Below are positions 51,375 through 60,452 of a DNA stretch of 64,000 nucleotides, one piece after another. Where the stretch lies: NCBI RefSeq assembly GCF_013178945.1, contig NZ_JABFDM010000003.1, forward strand, positions 248,001 to 312,000, written 5' to 3'. Each line of letters begins with the position of its first letter. The first letter of the stretch is position 1. This DNA is from Bradyrhizobium aeschynomenes. Lineage in GTDB: Bacteria > Pseudomonadota > Alphaproteobacteria > Rhizobiales > Xanthobacteraceae. Below the pieces are notes generated by a model. That model did no database searches and had not been told where the DNA came from. It saw only the letters and a program-made list of their open reading frames with translations. The position numbers and the translations under genes are program-made.

Positions 51375-54300
51375 ATGGAATGCGCGCGATGCGGGAAGCA
51401 GAATTTGCCAGGGAGAGCCGCGTGCGAACTCTGCGGCGAGCCGCTCGGCCTCAAATGTGAGGCGTGCAGTCAGACGAACAGCCCGTCGAATCGCTTCTGC
51501 GGCCAGTGCGGCTCACCGCTGCCGGGCCGGCTGGCTCCACCCGACCAGGCCGCGCAACGCGTCCTCAGGACGCTGAGCAGCAAGGGCGGTGAACGCAAGC
51601 GCCTCACCATCCTGTTTGCGGACATTCGCGATTCGACCCAGCTGATCGACAGCCTGGGCGATCCCGAACTGGCCATGCAGCAGCTCGACCCGGTGCTCAA
51701 CCTCATGAAGGAGGCGGTTCACCGTTACGACGGCGTCGTCAACAAGACCCAGGGCGACGGCGTCATGGCGCTGTTCGGGGCCCCGGTGCCGCATGAGGAT
51801 CATGCGGTCCGCGGCTGTCTCGGTGCCCTGGCGATGCAGGATTCGATCGCGCGCCTCGCCGACCCGCGGCTGCAGGTCCGCGTCGGGCTGCACACCGGCG
51901 AGGTGATCGTCCAGGTCGTCGAAAACAGCATGTACCAGACCTATGATGCCGCCGGCGCCAACGTCCATCTGGCCAACCGTCTCGAGCACATGGCCGAGCC
52001 GGGCACCATCCTGATCAGCAAGGAGACCTACGCGGGCGCCAGGCAATTCGTGGAAGCCGAGCCGCTCGGCACCCACACGGTGCGCGGAATAGCCTCTCCG
52101 GTCTCGATCTACAAACTGATCGGCCGCCTCAACGCGCCGGCCAGCGATGTCTTCCGCAGCGGGCAGCGCCTGCTGCCGCTCATCGGCCGCAATGCCCAGC
52201 TCGACGTCCTCGAACGCGAGCTCGACAACGTGCTGGCGGCGCGCGGCTCCGTCGTCGGGATCGTCGGCGAGGCTGGCATCGGCAAGAGCCGTCTGTGCTT
52301 CGAGTTCGCGGAGCAGTGCCGCCGTCAGGGCATTCGTGTCTACGAGGCGCGCGTGCTCGCACACGGCCGCGCCACGCCGTTCCAGCCCGTGCTCGAGCTG
52401 CTGCGCGATTTCTTCGGTATCAGGCCGAAGGAGGCAGTCGAAGTGTCGCGACAGCGCGTCGTCGAGAAGCTGGAAGCGATCGGCGTTCCTGATACGGCGC
52501 TGGTCATGCTGCTCGACTTCATGAGTCTGGCGGACCCGACGCGGCCGGCGCTGCGCCTCGATCCCGGCGTGTTCAGGACGCGCCTGTTGAACGTGTTCAA
52601 GACCCTGTTTCGCTCGGCGCCTGCCGACAGCGCCATGGTGATCCTGATCGAGGATCTGCATTGGATCGACGAGGCGAGCGAGGAGTTCGTCGAGGCGCTG
52701 GCCGAGGCGACGATCGGCACCAAGACGCTGCTGGTTGTCAACTACAGGCCGGGCTTTGCGTCGGCGTTCATGCAGCGGGCGCCGTTCCACGAGCTGCACA
52801 TCGTTCCGCTCGCCTCTCCGGAAGCGCGCGAACTGCTGCGCGGCGTATTCGGCGACGATCCGTCGCTGGAGGTTCTGGCCGGCGACATCGTCGAGCGCGC
52901 CCAGGGCAATCCGTTCTTCCTCGAGGAGCTTGCCAGCGCCGTTTCCGAGAGCGGCGGCTTCGAGGGCGAGCGCGGCGCCTACCGCCTGAAGGGCGGCATC
53001 AGCCCGATTCCTCTGCCTCCCACGGTGCATGCCGTCGTCGCGGCGCGCATCGATCGCCTCGGCGAGGCGGCCAAGAGTGTGCTGGAGACGGCCGCGGTGA
53101 TCGGCCGCTCGGTAGCACTGGCGGTGCTCAAGCCGGTGATGGGCTTGGGCGACGCTGAGCTTTTCGATGCGCTCGCGCAGCTGCGGCAGGCCGATCTCCT
53201 CTACGATTTGCCTCCGTTCGACATGGGCGTGCTCGCCTTCCGCCACCCGCTGATCCAGGAGGTGGCCTATGCGATGCAGCTGCGTTCGCGGCTGAGCAAC
53301 GTGCATGTCGCGGTGGCCAAGGCGATCGAGGCGCTCGATTGGGGCAGTCAGGACGAGTTCGCAGCTCTGATCGCCTCGCATTACGAGTTTGCCGGACAGA
53401 CCATGCAGGCTGTCGAGCATCTGCAGCGTGCCGCGCGCTGGATCGGGCGCACCAACACTGCCGAGGCGCTGCGGCTGTGGAAGAAGATTCGCGCCATGCT
53501 CCAGGCGTTGCCGCAATCGGAGCACGTCGACCGCCTGCGTGCTCTGGCCAGCGCACAGATCCTCAACTTCGGTTGGCGCGAGGGCATTTCCGCCGAGGAG
53601 GTCAAGCCATTCGCAGAGGAGGCGCTGCGCTATGCGCGTTCCTCGGACAAGATGCATGAGCCGTTGGTGATCGGCGCCTACGGCCGGGTGCTGGCGTCGA
53701 CAGGAGCCGCCGATGATTACGTCAACCTGATGCAGAATGCCGTCAAGCTGACCTCAGAGGAAGGCGACGTCGGCCGCTACGCCACCGTCAATGCCATGCT
53801 GGCGCAAGCCTATTTGTTGTCGGGGCGGGTTCGGGAGGCACTTGCGGCGGCCGAGACGGCTCAGGAGGCCATCACACAGCAAAGCGGCTTCGACAGCGAT
53901 GTGACCCTGGGCCTTAACCCCAATCAGATCATGGGCTTCGACGTCGGATATTGGATTCGATGCCTCAAGGCCCGGATCCTGTTTCAACTCGGGCGACTTG
54001 AAGAGCTCGAAATTCATCTTTCTGAACTGCTGGAGGCTCCTGCCGAACAGCTCGCTCCCGTCGTGCGCTTCATTCCCCACTTTGCCGCCATCGAGTTCGC
54101 CAGATCTGGCGGCCGGGCCGAGGATGCCGCGGTGCATTCCGCCGAGTTGCATCAGATCGCCGAGACATCGGGAATACCCTATCTTCGGGTGCAGGCATTG
54201 GCGGGGGCCGGTATCGCTCGGGCCGCGGCCGGCGACGTGACACACGCGGCCTATGATTTTCGCGAGGCCATCGAGTATTCGAGGCGAGCCAAGGCTGGCT

Positions 54301-54605
54301 TGGAGTTCGAAGCCCGCATGTTGGGCTATCTGGCTGAGGCATTGTACCGCGCGGGAGATATGCAGGCCGCATTCGATGTTTCGAGCGAAGCGATCAGCGT
54401 TTCCCGGCGCCGGACTGATCGCGTCGGCGAGCTTCATGCCGTGTTGCTTCGCTGTCTGATCCGCGCGTCGGACTCTGATTTGCGGAATGATGCCGAGGCA
54501 TTCCAATCGCTTCTCGACGCCGAGCGCTTGCTGGAGGTCTCCGGCGCCGAGATCTACAAACCCATGTTGATAGAGTGCCGATCATACCTTGAAGGTACTA
54601 GATGA
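51375..54605 (+). CDS. zinc-ribbon / class III adenylate cyclase / AAA ATPase / TPR signalling protein
   Basis: The 1,076-residue protein has four parts. Residues 1-46 hold a double zinc ribbon (Cys pairs at 3/6, 17/20, 28/31, 42/45). Residues about 75-250 are a class III cyclase: Asp83 and Asp128 are the metal Asp pair (LFADIRDST, QGDGVMA), and Lys124 sits where adenylate cyclases keep the adenine-specifying Lys. The late motif YDAAGANVHLANR has His where Asn is usual. Residues about 285-560 are a STAND-like ATPase with Walker A GEAGIGKSR and Walker B ILIEDLHWID. The last 400 are TPR-like helices. A GTG at 51369 could add two residues. Confidence 0.87.
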   Translation: MECARCGKQNLPGRAACELCGEPLGLKCEACSQTNSPSNRFCGQCGSPLPGRLAPPDQAAQRVLRTLSSKGGERKRLTILFADIRDSTQLIDSLGDPELAMQQLDPVLNLMKEAVHRYDGVVNKTQGDGVMALFGAPVPHEDHAVRGCLGALAMQDSIARLADPRLQVRVGLHTGEVIVQVVENSMYQTYDAAGANVHLANRLEHMAEPGTILISKETYAGARQFVEAEPLGTHTVRGIASPVSIYKLIGRLNAPASDVFRSGQRLLPLIGRNAQLDVLERELDNVLAARGSVVGIVGEAGIGKSRLCFEFAEQCRRQGIRVYEARVLAHGRATPFQPVLELLRDFFGIRPKEAVEVSRQRVVEKLEAIGVPDTALVMLLDFMSLADPTRPALRLDPGVFRTRLLNVFKTLFRSAPADSAMVILIEDLHWIDEASEEFVEALAEATIGTKTLLVVNYRPGFASAFMQRAPFHELHIVPLASPEARELLRGVFGDDPSLEVLAGDIVERAQGNPFFLEELASAVSESGGFEGERGAYRLKGGISPIPLPPTVHAVVAARIDRLGEAAKSVLETAAVIGRSVALAVLKPVMGLGDAELFDALAQLRQADLLYDLPPFDMGVLAFRHPLIQEVAYAMQLRSRLSNVHVAVAKAIEALDWGSQDEFAALIASHYEFAGQTMQAVEHLQRAARWIGRTNTAEALRLWKKIRAMLQALPQSEHVDRLRALASAQILNFGWREGISAEEVKPFAEEALRYARSSDKMHEPLVIGAYGRVLASTGAADDYVNLMQNAVKLTSEEGDVGRYATVNAMLAQAYLLSGRVREALAAAETAQEAITQQSGFDSDVTLGLNPNQIMGFDVGYWIRCLKARILFQLGRLEELEIHLSELLEAPAEQLAPVVRFIPHFAAIEFARSGGRAEDAAVHSAELHQIAETSGIPYLRVQALAGAGIARAAAGDVTHAAYDFREAIEYSRRAKAGLEFEARMLGYLAEALYRAGDMQAAFDVSSEAISVSRRRTDRVGELHAVLLRCLIRASDSDLRNDAEAFQSLLDAERLLEVSGAEIYKPMLIECRSYLEGTR

Positions 54606-54653
54606 CCCGTGCAGTATGACCACTTTCCATGAATCATTTTGGGAGGCGGGCAC

Positions 54654-55148
54654 ATGGGGATGATGATCAAGGACAGTACGACCCTCGATATTCTCGTACA
54701 GTTGAATAGGCGTTTCGAAGCCGAAGCTTTGCACGAAATGGTCGAACTGCAACGTGAGTTCGGCGTCTTCTCGCTTCAACATGGTTTGCAGCAATCATTC
54801 GCACTACTTGGGATCGTGCCGCAGGATTGGACGGAGCGTCGCCGCTGGTATCGGTTCCTGGAACACCTCCGGACATATCCGTCGGATCTCACCGGAGTGA
54901 ATGGTCACGACCGCGTCATCAGGGCGTTCAAGGACGACTTGGAATGCGAGAAGCCCTTGCCGGTTTCGATCGTCTGCCACTCGGCCGCTCAGGATCCGAG
55001 AGTGACGGTCGCGCATGGCCGCCCGGTGGTGTTCTCGCTCGAAACCCATGTGATCGTTTCGATTCCGACCACGCCGGGCCGGGAGGCGCGTCAGAATCTG
55101 GCTGAGGAAGCGCGCAATCGGCGCGTCCAGAAGCGCGGCAAGAAATGA
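54654..55148 (+). CDS. hypothetical protein, 164 aa
   Basis: The ATG follows a GGGAGG ribosome site. The protein starts MGMMIKDSTTLDILVQLN and is mostly helical early on (RFEAEALHEMVELQREFGVF). It then has VSIVCHSAAQDPRV, a likely strand-turn, and VVFSLETHVIVSIPTT, ending in a basic tail. There is no cofactor or catalytic motif and no family was recognised. It lies 48 bp after the cyclase gene and overlaps the next gene by 4 bp (ATGA), so it shares a transcript and probably a pathway with the methyltransferase-P450 fusion. Confidence 0.7.
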   Translation: MGMMIKDSTTLDILVQLNRRFEAEALHEMVELQREFGVFSLQHGLQQSFALLGIVPQDWTERRRWYRFLEHLRTYPSDLTGVNGHDRVIRAFKDDLECEKPLPVSIVCHSAAQDPRVTVAHGRPVVFSLETHVIVSIPTTPGREARQNLAEEARNRRVQKRGKK

Positions 55149-57196
55149 AGGGGGCCGCGGGCAGCGGCATCGAGCCTGATCAACCCTTGCTCGAGGCCAT
55201 CTGCTCCGATGTCGATGCCTACTACAGCGCCTGCGTCGCGCGTCATGGCGCGACGCCGCGTGGCGTCGACTGGTCGTGCGAGGCGACGCAGGGCCTGCGC
55301 TTCGTGCAGTTGATGAAGCTGTGCGATGCGTCGGCGCCGTTCAGCCTCAACGATATCGGCTGCGGCTACGGCGCGCTGGTGCCGTTCCTGGCCGCGCGCT
55401 TTGCATCCTGTGAGATCGATTATCTCGGCATCGATCTGTCCCATGCGATGATCAGCCGGGCGCGGCGGCGCTTTGCCGGTCCGTTGCGACGTTTCTCCGT
55501 CGCCGCCGAGAGCCCGCGCGTCGCCGATTATTCGGTTGCCTCGGGCATCATGAACGTCAATGTCGGCTATTCGCGCGCGGCCTGGGAAAGCTACGTCAGG
55601 GCGATGTTGCAGCGGATGTTCGCGACCAGCCGACGCGGCTTTGCGGTCAATTTCCTCCAGGCCGCCGCCCACGAGACGTTGGAAGGCGATCCGATCGACA
55701 CGCGCTTGTATCGCACCACGCCGGACGATTGGGCAGCCTATTGCGAGCAGGCATTTGCGGCCGATGTCGAGCTCATCGGCAACTATGGCATGAAGGAGTT
55801 CACGCTCCTCGTGCGCCGTGCGTCTGACGCCGCCGCGGTCGGCGGCGACCCCATTCCCCGGACATCTGTCGCCCGGTCGTTCCCCTCGCAAACCGCCCGG
55901 CACGGCGCGTCGGTCGAGCGTGCCGTCGACGTGCTGATCTCCTCGCGCGGCCACGCCAGCCCGGCGCGACTGGAGCGCGCCTGCGCGGTGCTCCGCCAGC
56001 ACGCACCGCTGCATTGGGTCGAACGTCCGGGCGTGCGCCCGTTCTGGGCCGTCACGCGCTACGCGGATATCGTTGCGATGGAGACGCGCAGCGGAGAATT
56101 CGCCGCCGGCCCGCGGACCTATCTCGCCAGCGAGGCCTCCGAGGCGGTGCTGCAGCGGGTGACCGGCAAGCCGCAACTCGTGCGCAGCCTGACCGAGATG
56201 GATCCACCCGATCACGGCGTCTACCGGGCGATCATTCAAGGCGCCTTTGCGCCGCCGGCCTTGCGCGAGATGGAGGTCTGGCTGTCGCAATGGGCTGCCG
56301 AGATCGTCGATCGCATGGCTGCGCGCGGTGGGCGAAGCGATTTCGCCGCCGACGTGGCGATGCCGTTCACCTTCCGCGTCATCGGCCGCATGCTCGGGAC
56401 GCCCGAAGCCGATGACATACGGCTGGCACGGCTCGCCCAAGCCTTCGTCGGGGCCGAGGATTCGCAGCGGCGTCTTGCGGAAACACCCGGTGATACGATG
56501 CGCATGGCGATGCTGGCGCTGCGCGACTATTTCGAGGCCCTCGTCGCCGATCGCCGCGCCCATCCACGCGACGATCTCGCCACTTTGATCGCCAATGCCA
56601 TGCCGCATGGCGAGGCGATGCCGCATTATGAGCTGATCTCCTACTTCATCCTGCTGGTCACCGCGGGCCACGACACCACGGCGCTCGCGCTCGCCGGCGG
56701 CCTGGAGGCGCTGCTGGCCGAGCCCGAGCAGATGGCGCGACTGCGCGGCCAGCCTGAGCTGCTCGATGCAGCCATCGAGGAGATGCTGCGCTGGACCACG
56801 CCGGTGCGGCACTTCATGCGGACGGCGCTCTGCGACACCGAAGTCGGGGGACGGCCCATTCGCGCCGGTGACGCATTGGCGCTGTTCTTCCATTCCGCCA
56901 ATCGCGACGAAGCGGTGTTCGCGGACGCGGGCGCGTTCCGGATCGATCGCAGCCCGAACCCGCACATCGCCTTCGGCCGCGGTCCGCACATCTGCATGGG
57001 GCTGCAGCTGGCGCGGATGCAGATGCGGGCGTTGTTCGCCGAGCTGCTCCGGCAGACGGAGCGGATCGAGCTGGCCGGGCGCGTTCGCCGCGTGCAGTCG
57101 CAATTCATGAGCGGCGTGAGCACGCTGCCGGTCCGGATCGTCTTCCGAGGCTCGCACAACGCGGCGGCTGAGTCGGGCCTCAGCGCCTCGCCTTGA
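55145..57196 (+). CDS. methyltransferase-cytochrome P450 fusion protein
   Basis: One frame of 683 residues joins two enzymes. Residues about 1-227 are a class I SAM methyltransferase: LNDIGCGYGALVPFLA (SAM loop, 68-83), YLGIDLSHAMISRARRRF (Asp97), and a C-terminal YGMKEFTLLVRR strand. A linker of about 30 residues leads to a complete P450 (about 259-670): MDPPDHGVYR (352), oxygen-binding AGHDTT (507-512), Glu546/Arg549 ExxR, and haem loop FGRGPHICMG with Cys617. Bacterial P450s need ferredoxin partners, none of which lie nearby. It overlaps tadA by 17 bp. Confidence 0.85.
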   Translation: MKGAAGSGIEPDQPLLEAICSDVDAYYSACVARHGATPRGVDWSCEATQGLRFVQLMKLCDASAPFSLNDIGCGYGALVPFLAARFASCEIDYLGIDLSHAMISRARRRFAGPLRRFSVAAESPRVADYSVASGIMNVNVGYSRAAWESYVRAMLQRMFATSRRGFAVNFLQAAAHETLEGDPIDTRLYRTTPDDWAAYCEQAFAADVELIGNYGMKEFTLLVRRASDAAAVGGDPIPRTSVARSFPSQTARHGASVERAVDVLISSRGHASPARLERACAVLRQHAPLHWVERPGVRPFWAVTRYADIVAMETRSGEFAAGPRTYLASEASEAVLQRVTGKPQLVRSLTEMDPPDHGVYRAIIQGAFAPPALREMEVWLSQWAAEIVDRMAARGGRSDFAADVAMPFTFRVIGRMLGTPEADDIRLARLAQAFVGAEDSQRRLAETPGDTMRMAMLALRDYFEALVADRRAHPRDDLATLIANAMPHGEAMPHYELISYFILLVTAGHDTTALALAGGLEALLAEPEQMARLRGQPELLDAAIEEMLRWTTPVRHFMRTALCDTEVGGRPIRAGDALALFFHSANRDEAVFADAGAFRIDRSPNPHIAFGRGPHICMGLQLARMQMRALFAELLRQTERIELAGRVRRVQSQFMSGVSTLPVRIVFRGSHNAAAESGLSASP

Positions 57197-57626
57197 AGAA
57201 CGCCTTCAGCATGGTCGCGGCCTGCTGCTCGCCGACCGCCGAATAGACCTCCGGCGCGTGATGGCAGGTGGGCGACGCGAAGAAGCGCACGCCGGACTCG
57301 ACTGCGCCGCCCTTGGGATCGGCGGCTCCATAATACAGCCGGCGGATGCGGGCGAAGGAGATGGCGCCGGCGCACATCGTGCAGGGCTCAAGCGTCACAT
57401 ACAGGTCGCAATCGACCAGCCGCTCGCTGCCGATCGCCTGCGCGGCCTGCCGCAGTGCCAGGATTTCGGCATGGGCGGTCGGATCCCGGTCGGTCAGGGT
57501 GCGATTGGCGGCGGTGGCAATGACGGCGTTGTCGCGGACCACGACGCAGCCGATCGGCACCTCGCCGGAAATTGCGGCCGATTCGGCCGCTTTCAGGGCC
57601 AAATCCATGAAAGAAGGGCTGTTCAT
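57180..57626 (-). CDS. tadA: tRNA-specific adenosine deaminase
   Basis: The 148-residue deaminase converts A34 to inosine in tRNA-Arg(ACG). The zinc and catalytic motifs are HAEILAL (catalytic Glu) and EPCTMCAGAI. It ends SPTCHHAPEVYSAV plus a basic tail. ATG MNSPSFMDLAL. It is convergent with the P450 fusion, whose stop lies 17 bp inside this gene, and divergent from the pseudouridine synthase. Confidence 0.93.
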   Translation of the reverse strand: MNSPSFMDLALKAAESAAISGEVPIGCVVVRDNAVIATAANRTLTDRDPTAHAEILALRQAAQAIGSERLVDCDLYVTLEPCTMCAGAISFARIRRLYYGAADPKGGAVESGVRFFASPTCHHAPEVYSAVGEQQAATMLKAFFKARR

Positions 57627-57759
57627 GGCTCGTCATACCCGCCCAAGTCTGCTACTGCATCGCCCTTCAGCAAAACCGGACCCCGATTTCCCGCGTGACA
57701 TGCGCTGCTCGAGAAGCGCGCGTATCACCCCGCGTCCTGCACCTCGAAGTGAGACCTTC

Positions 57760-59877
57760 ATGCCCCGCGATACCGACAAAGACAATGATTCCCGCGGTCG
57801 CCGCGGTGGCGCCCCGCGGGGGCGGTCCGAGGGCGGCAAGGGACGCTCGGGCGCCGTGCGCGGGCCGGAGAAGAAGTTCGCCAAGCGCGGCTTCGGCGAC
57901 AAGGAAGGCGGCGGCAAGAGCTTTGCTAAGCGCGACGGCGGCAAGCGCTCGTTCGACGAGGGCCGCGCGCCGCGCCGGCGTGACGAGAGCGATGCGCCGC
58001 GAAAATCCTATGGCGACAAGCCGCGCTTCAACCGCGACGAGCGTCCGCGCGGCGACCGGCCGTATGCGGCACGTTCCGGCGAGGGCGAGAAGCGCGCCTT
58101 CAAGCCGCGCGGCGATCGGCCGAAATTCGATCGCGACGAGCGCGGCGGCGAGAAGCGCCCCTACACGCCGCGCGCCGGTCGCGACGAGGCTCGTCCGGCT
58201 GGGCGGTCGTCCGAGCGCAAGTTCGGTGAGCGCAAGCCCTACGCTCCGCGGGAACGCGATGGTGACAAGCGGCCCTATACGCCACGCGGCGAGGGCGCGC
58301 GTGATCGCGGCGACCGGCCGCGGACCGAGCGCAGCTTCGGCGACCGGACATCGCGCAGCGGCGATCGGCCGGAGCGGAAGTTCAGCGGAGAGCGCAAGTT
58401 TTCTCGCGGCGCCGAAGGCGATCGAGGCGATCGCAAATTCGGTGCCGGTGCGCGCGGGCCGCGCAAGGAGTTCGGCGACCGTCCGTCGCGCGGCGAGACC
58501 AAGCCGTGGCAGAAGCGCAGCGCCGATGGAGATCGTCCGGAGCGTGCCGCGCGTCCGCCGCGCGAAGGCGGCCGGAGCTTCGATCGCCCGCGCAGCAGCG
58601 AGGATCGTCCGAGATTCGACAAGCCCAAATTCGACAGGCCCAAGTTCGATCGTCCGCGCGGCGATGACGACCGTGGCTTCGACCGGCCGCGTCGCCGTCC
58701 CGAAGGGCGCACCGCTTGGCAGGAGCACCCGCGCAGCGAACGTCGGGGAGGCGACAGCTTCTCCGAGCGCCCGCGCCGCGACAATGAGGACGACAGCAAG
58801 GTCTTCGCCAAGCGTCCGGCCTTTGGCGGCCGGGGCGCCTATCGCGAGCGCAAGCCGGAGACGGACAAGCGCAGTGCCCGCACCAGCGTCGCCACCGAGC
58901 CGGCCAAGCCGAAGAAGCCGGGCGAGCGCATCGCCAAGGTGCTGGCGCGTGCCGGCCTCGCCTCGCGGCGCGATGCCGAGGAGATGGTGACGCAGGGCCG
59001 CGTCAGCGTGAACGGCCGCGTCATCAACTCGCCCGCTCTCGACGTCACCGAAAACGATGAGATCAAGGTCGACGGCGCGCCGTTGCCGGAGCGCGAGCGC
59101 ACGCGGCTGTTCCTCTACCACAAGCCGCGCGGGCTGATGACGACGCACAGCGACCCCGAGGGGCGCCCGACCGTGTTCGACAATCTGCCCGAAGGCCTGC
59201 CGCGGCTGATTTCGATCGGCCGGCTCGACTTCAACACCGAGGGCCTGTTGCTGCTCACCAATGACGGCGGCTTGGCGCGCGTGCTCGAATTGCCGGATAC
59301 CGGCTGGACGCGGCGCTACCGCGTCCGCGCCCATGGCGAGATTACGCAAGGACAGCTCGATCAGCTTGCCGCAGGCGTCGAGGTCGATGGCGTGAAATAC
59401 GGCCCGATCGAAGCCACGCTGGAGCGCGACCAGGGCGCCAATGTCTGGCTGGTCGTTGCGATCCGTGAAGGGAAGAACCGCGAGGTGCGCAACGTGCTGG
59501 CGCATCTGGGCCTCGAGGTGAACCGGCTGATCCGCGTCTCCTACGGTCCGTTCCAGCTGCTGGAGCTGCCCGAGGGCGAGGTGCAGGAGGTCAAGACGCG
59601 GGTGCTGCGCGAGCAGCTCGGCGAGAAGGTCATCGCGCAATCCGGCGCCGATCTCGGCCCGGCCGGCAAGGGCAATCGCGAGCCGCTGCCGGACCCGAAG
59701 CCCAAGCCGAAGCGCGAGGTCGTGGCCGACCGCAAGGGCCGCCGCGTGCTGGTTCAGCGCACCGGCAGCGAGGAGGCCCGCGAGCGCCACGAGGCGGAAG
59801 CCCGCTTTCCCGGTCCGCCGCGGCGGCCGAAGCGCGGCTATCACGGCAAGCGCGATATCACGCCGCAGGACGAGTAG
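57760..59877 (+). CDS. rluB: rRNA pseudouridine synthase (RluB/RsuA family) with long disordered N-terminus
   Basis: The 705-residue protein has three parts. Residues 1-388 are an unusually long, low-complexity region rich in Arg, Gly, Asp, Lys and Ser, with repeated blocks such as PKFDRPKFDRPRG and FGERKPYAPR. An S4 RNA-binding domain follows (RIAKVLARAGLASRRDAEEM, residue about 390). The RsuA/RluB catalytic core has the active Asp in SIGRLDFNTEGLLLL (residue about 489) and GKNREVRNVL. A basic C-terminal tail ends it. RluB makes psi2605 in 23S rRNA; the exact site is inferred from family. ATG 57760 was chosen. Confidence 0.9.
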   Translation: MPRDTDKDNDSRGRRGGAPRGRSEGGKGRSGAVRGPEKKFAKRGFGDKEGGGKSFAKRDGGKRSFDEGRAPRRRDESDAPRKSYGDKPRFNRDERPRGDRPYAARSGEGEKRAFKPRGDRPKFDRDERGGEKRPYTPRAGRDEARPAGRSSERKFGERKPYAPRERDGDKRPYTPRGEGARDRGDRPRTERSFGDRTSRSGDRPERKFSGERKFSRGAEGDRGDRKFGAGARGPRKEFGDRPSRGETKPWQKRSADGDRPERAARPPREGGRSFDRPRSSEDRPRFDKPKFDRPKFDRPRGDDDRGFDRPRRRPEGRTAWQEHPRSERRGGDSFSERPRRDNEDDSKVFAKRPAFGGRGAYRERKPETDKRSARTSVATEPAKPKKPGERIAKVLARAGLASRRDAEEMVTQGRVSVNGRVINSPALDVTENDEIKVDGAPLPERERTRLFLYHKPRGLMTTHSDPEGRPTVFDNLPEGLPRLISIGRLDFNTEGLLLLTNDGGLARVLELPDTGWTRRYRVRAHGEITQGQLDQLAAGVEVDGVKYGPIEATLERDQGANVWLVVAIREGKNREVRNVLAHLGLEVNRLIRVSYGPFQLLELPEGEVQEVKTRVLREQLGEKVIAQSGADLGPAGKGNREPLPDPKPKPKREVVADRKGRRVLVQRTGSEEARERHEAEARFPGPPRRPKRGYHGKRDITPQDE

Positions 59878-59886
59878 GGTGGTGCG

Positions 59887-60441
59887 ATGCGTGTCGTCGG
59901 TGGACGGCTGAAGGGCCGCAACATCGCTTCGCCCGCCTCGCGCGACATCCGGCCCACCCAGGACCGGCTGCGCGAGGCGCTGTTCAACATCCTCGTGCAC
60001 GCCTACGACAACCCGGTTGAGGGCGCGCGCGTGCTCGATTTGTTCGCCGGCACCGGCGCGCTCGGCATCGAGGCGACCTCGCGCGGCGCGGCGTTCACCT
60101 TGTTCATCGACAGCGGCGCCGAGGCACGGGCGCTGTTGCGCAACAATGTCGAGGCGCTCGGCCTCGGCGGTGTCACCAAGGTCTATCGCCGCGATGCCAC
60201 CAATCTCGGCCCGGCCCATCCGGTCGAGCCGTTCGCGCTGGTGTTTCTCGACCCGCCCTATGGCAAGGGCCTGGCGGAGAAGGCGCTGGACTCCTTGCGC
60301 GATGGCGGCTGGCTGGTGCCGGCGGCGCTGCTGGTGGTCGAGGAGTCCAAGGCCGCCGCGTTCAAGGCGCCGGATGGGTTCGAAGAGCTCGAGCGGCGCG
60401 CTTACGACGACACTGAGTTCGTGTTCCTGCGCCGTTCGTGA
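59887..60441 (+). CDS. rsmD: 16S rRNA (guanine966-N2)-methyltransferase
   Basis: The 184-residue enzyme has MRVVGGRLKGRNIASP, TQDRLREALFNIL, the SAM loop VLDLFAGTGALGIEATSRG, and the catalytic FLDPPYGKGLAEKAL. It starts 9 bp after the pseudouridine synthase stop, a usual arrangement for RNA-modification genes. It methylates G966 of 16S rRNA. The last residues end VFLRRS. Confidence 0.94.
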   Translation: MRVVGGRLKGRNIASPASRDIRPTQDRLREALFNILVHAYDNPVEGARVLDLFAGTGALGIEATSRGAAFTLFIDSGAEARALLRNNVEALGLGGVTKVYRRDATNLGPAHPVEPFALVFLDPPYGKGLAEKALDSLRDGGWLVPAALLVVEESKAAAFKAPDGFEELERRAYDDTEFVFLRRS

Positions 60442-60452
60442 TCCAAACTCGG

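Noticed and set aside
51513..53657. A minus-strand frame of about 700 codons within the cyclase gene
   Set aside because: The sense strand has a full set of cyclase and ATPase motifs; the antisense product is His/Arg/Asp-rich noise.
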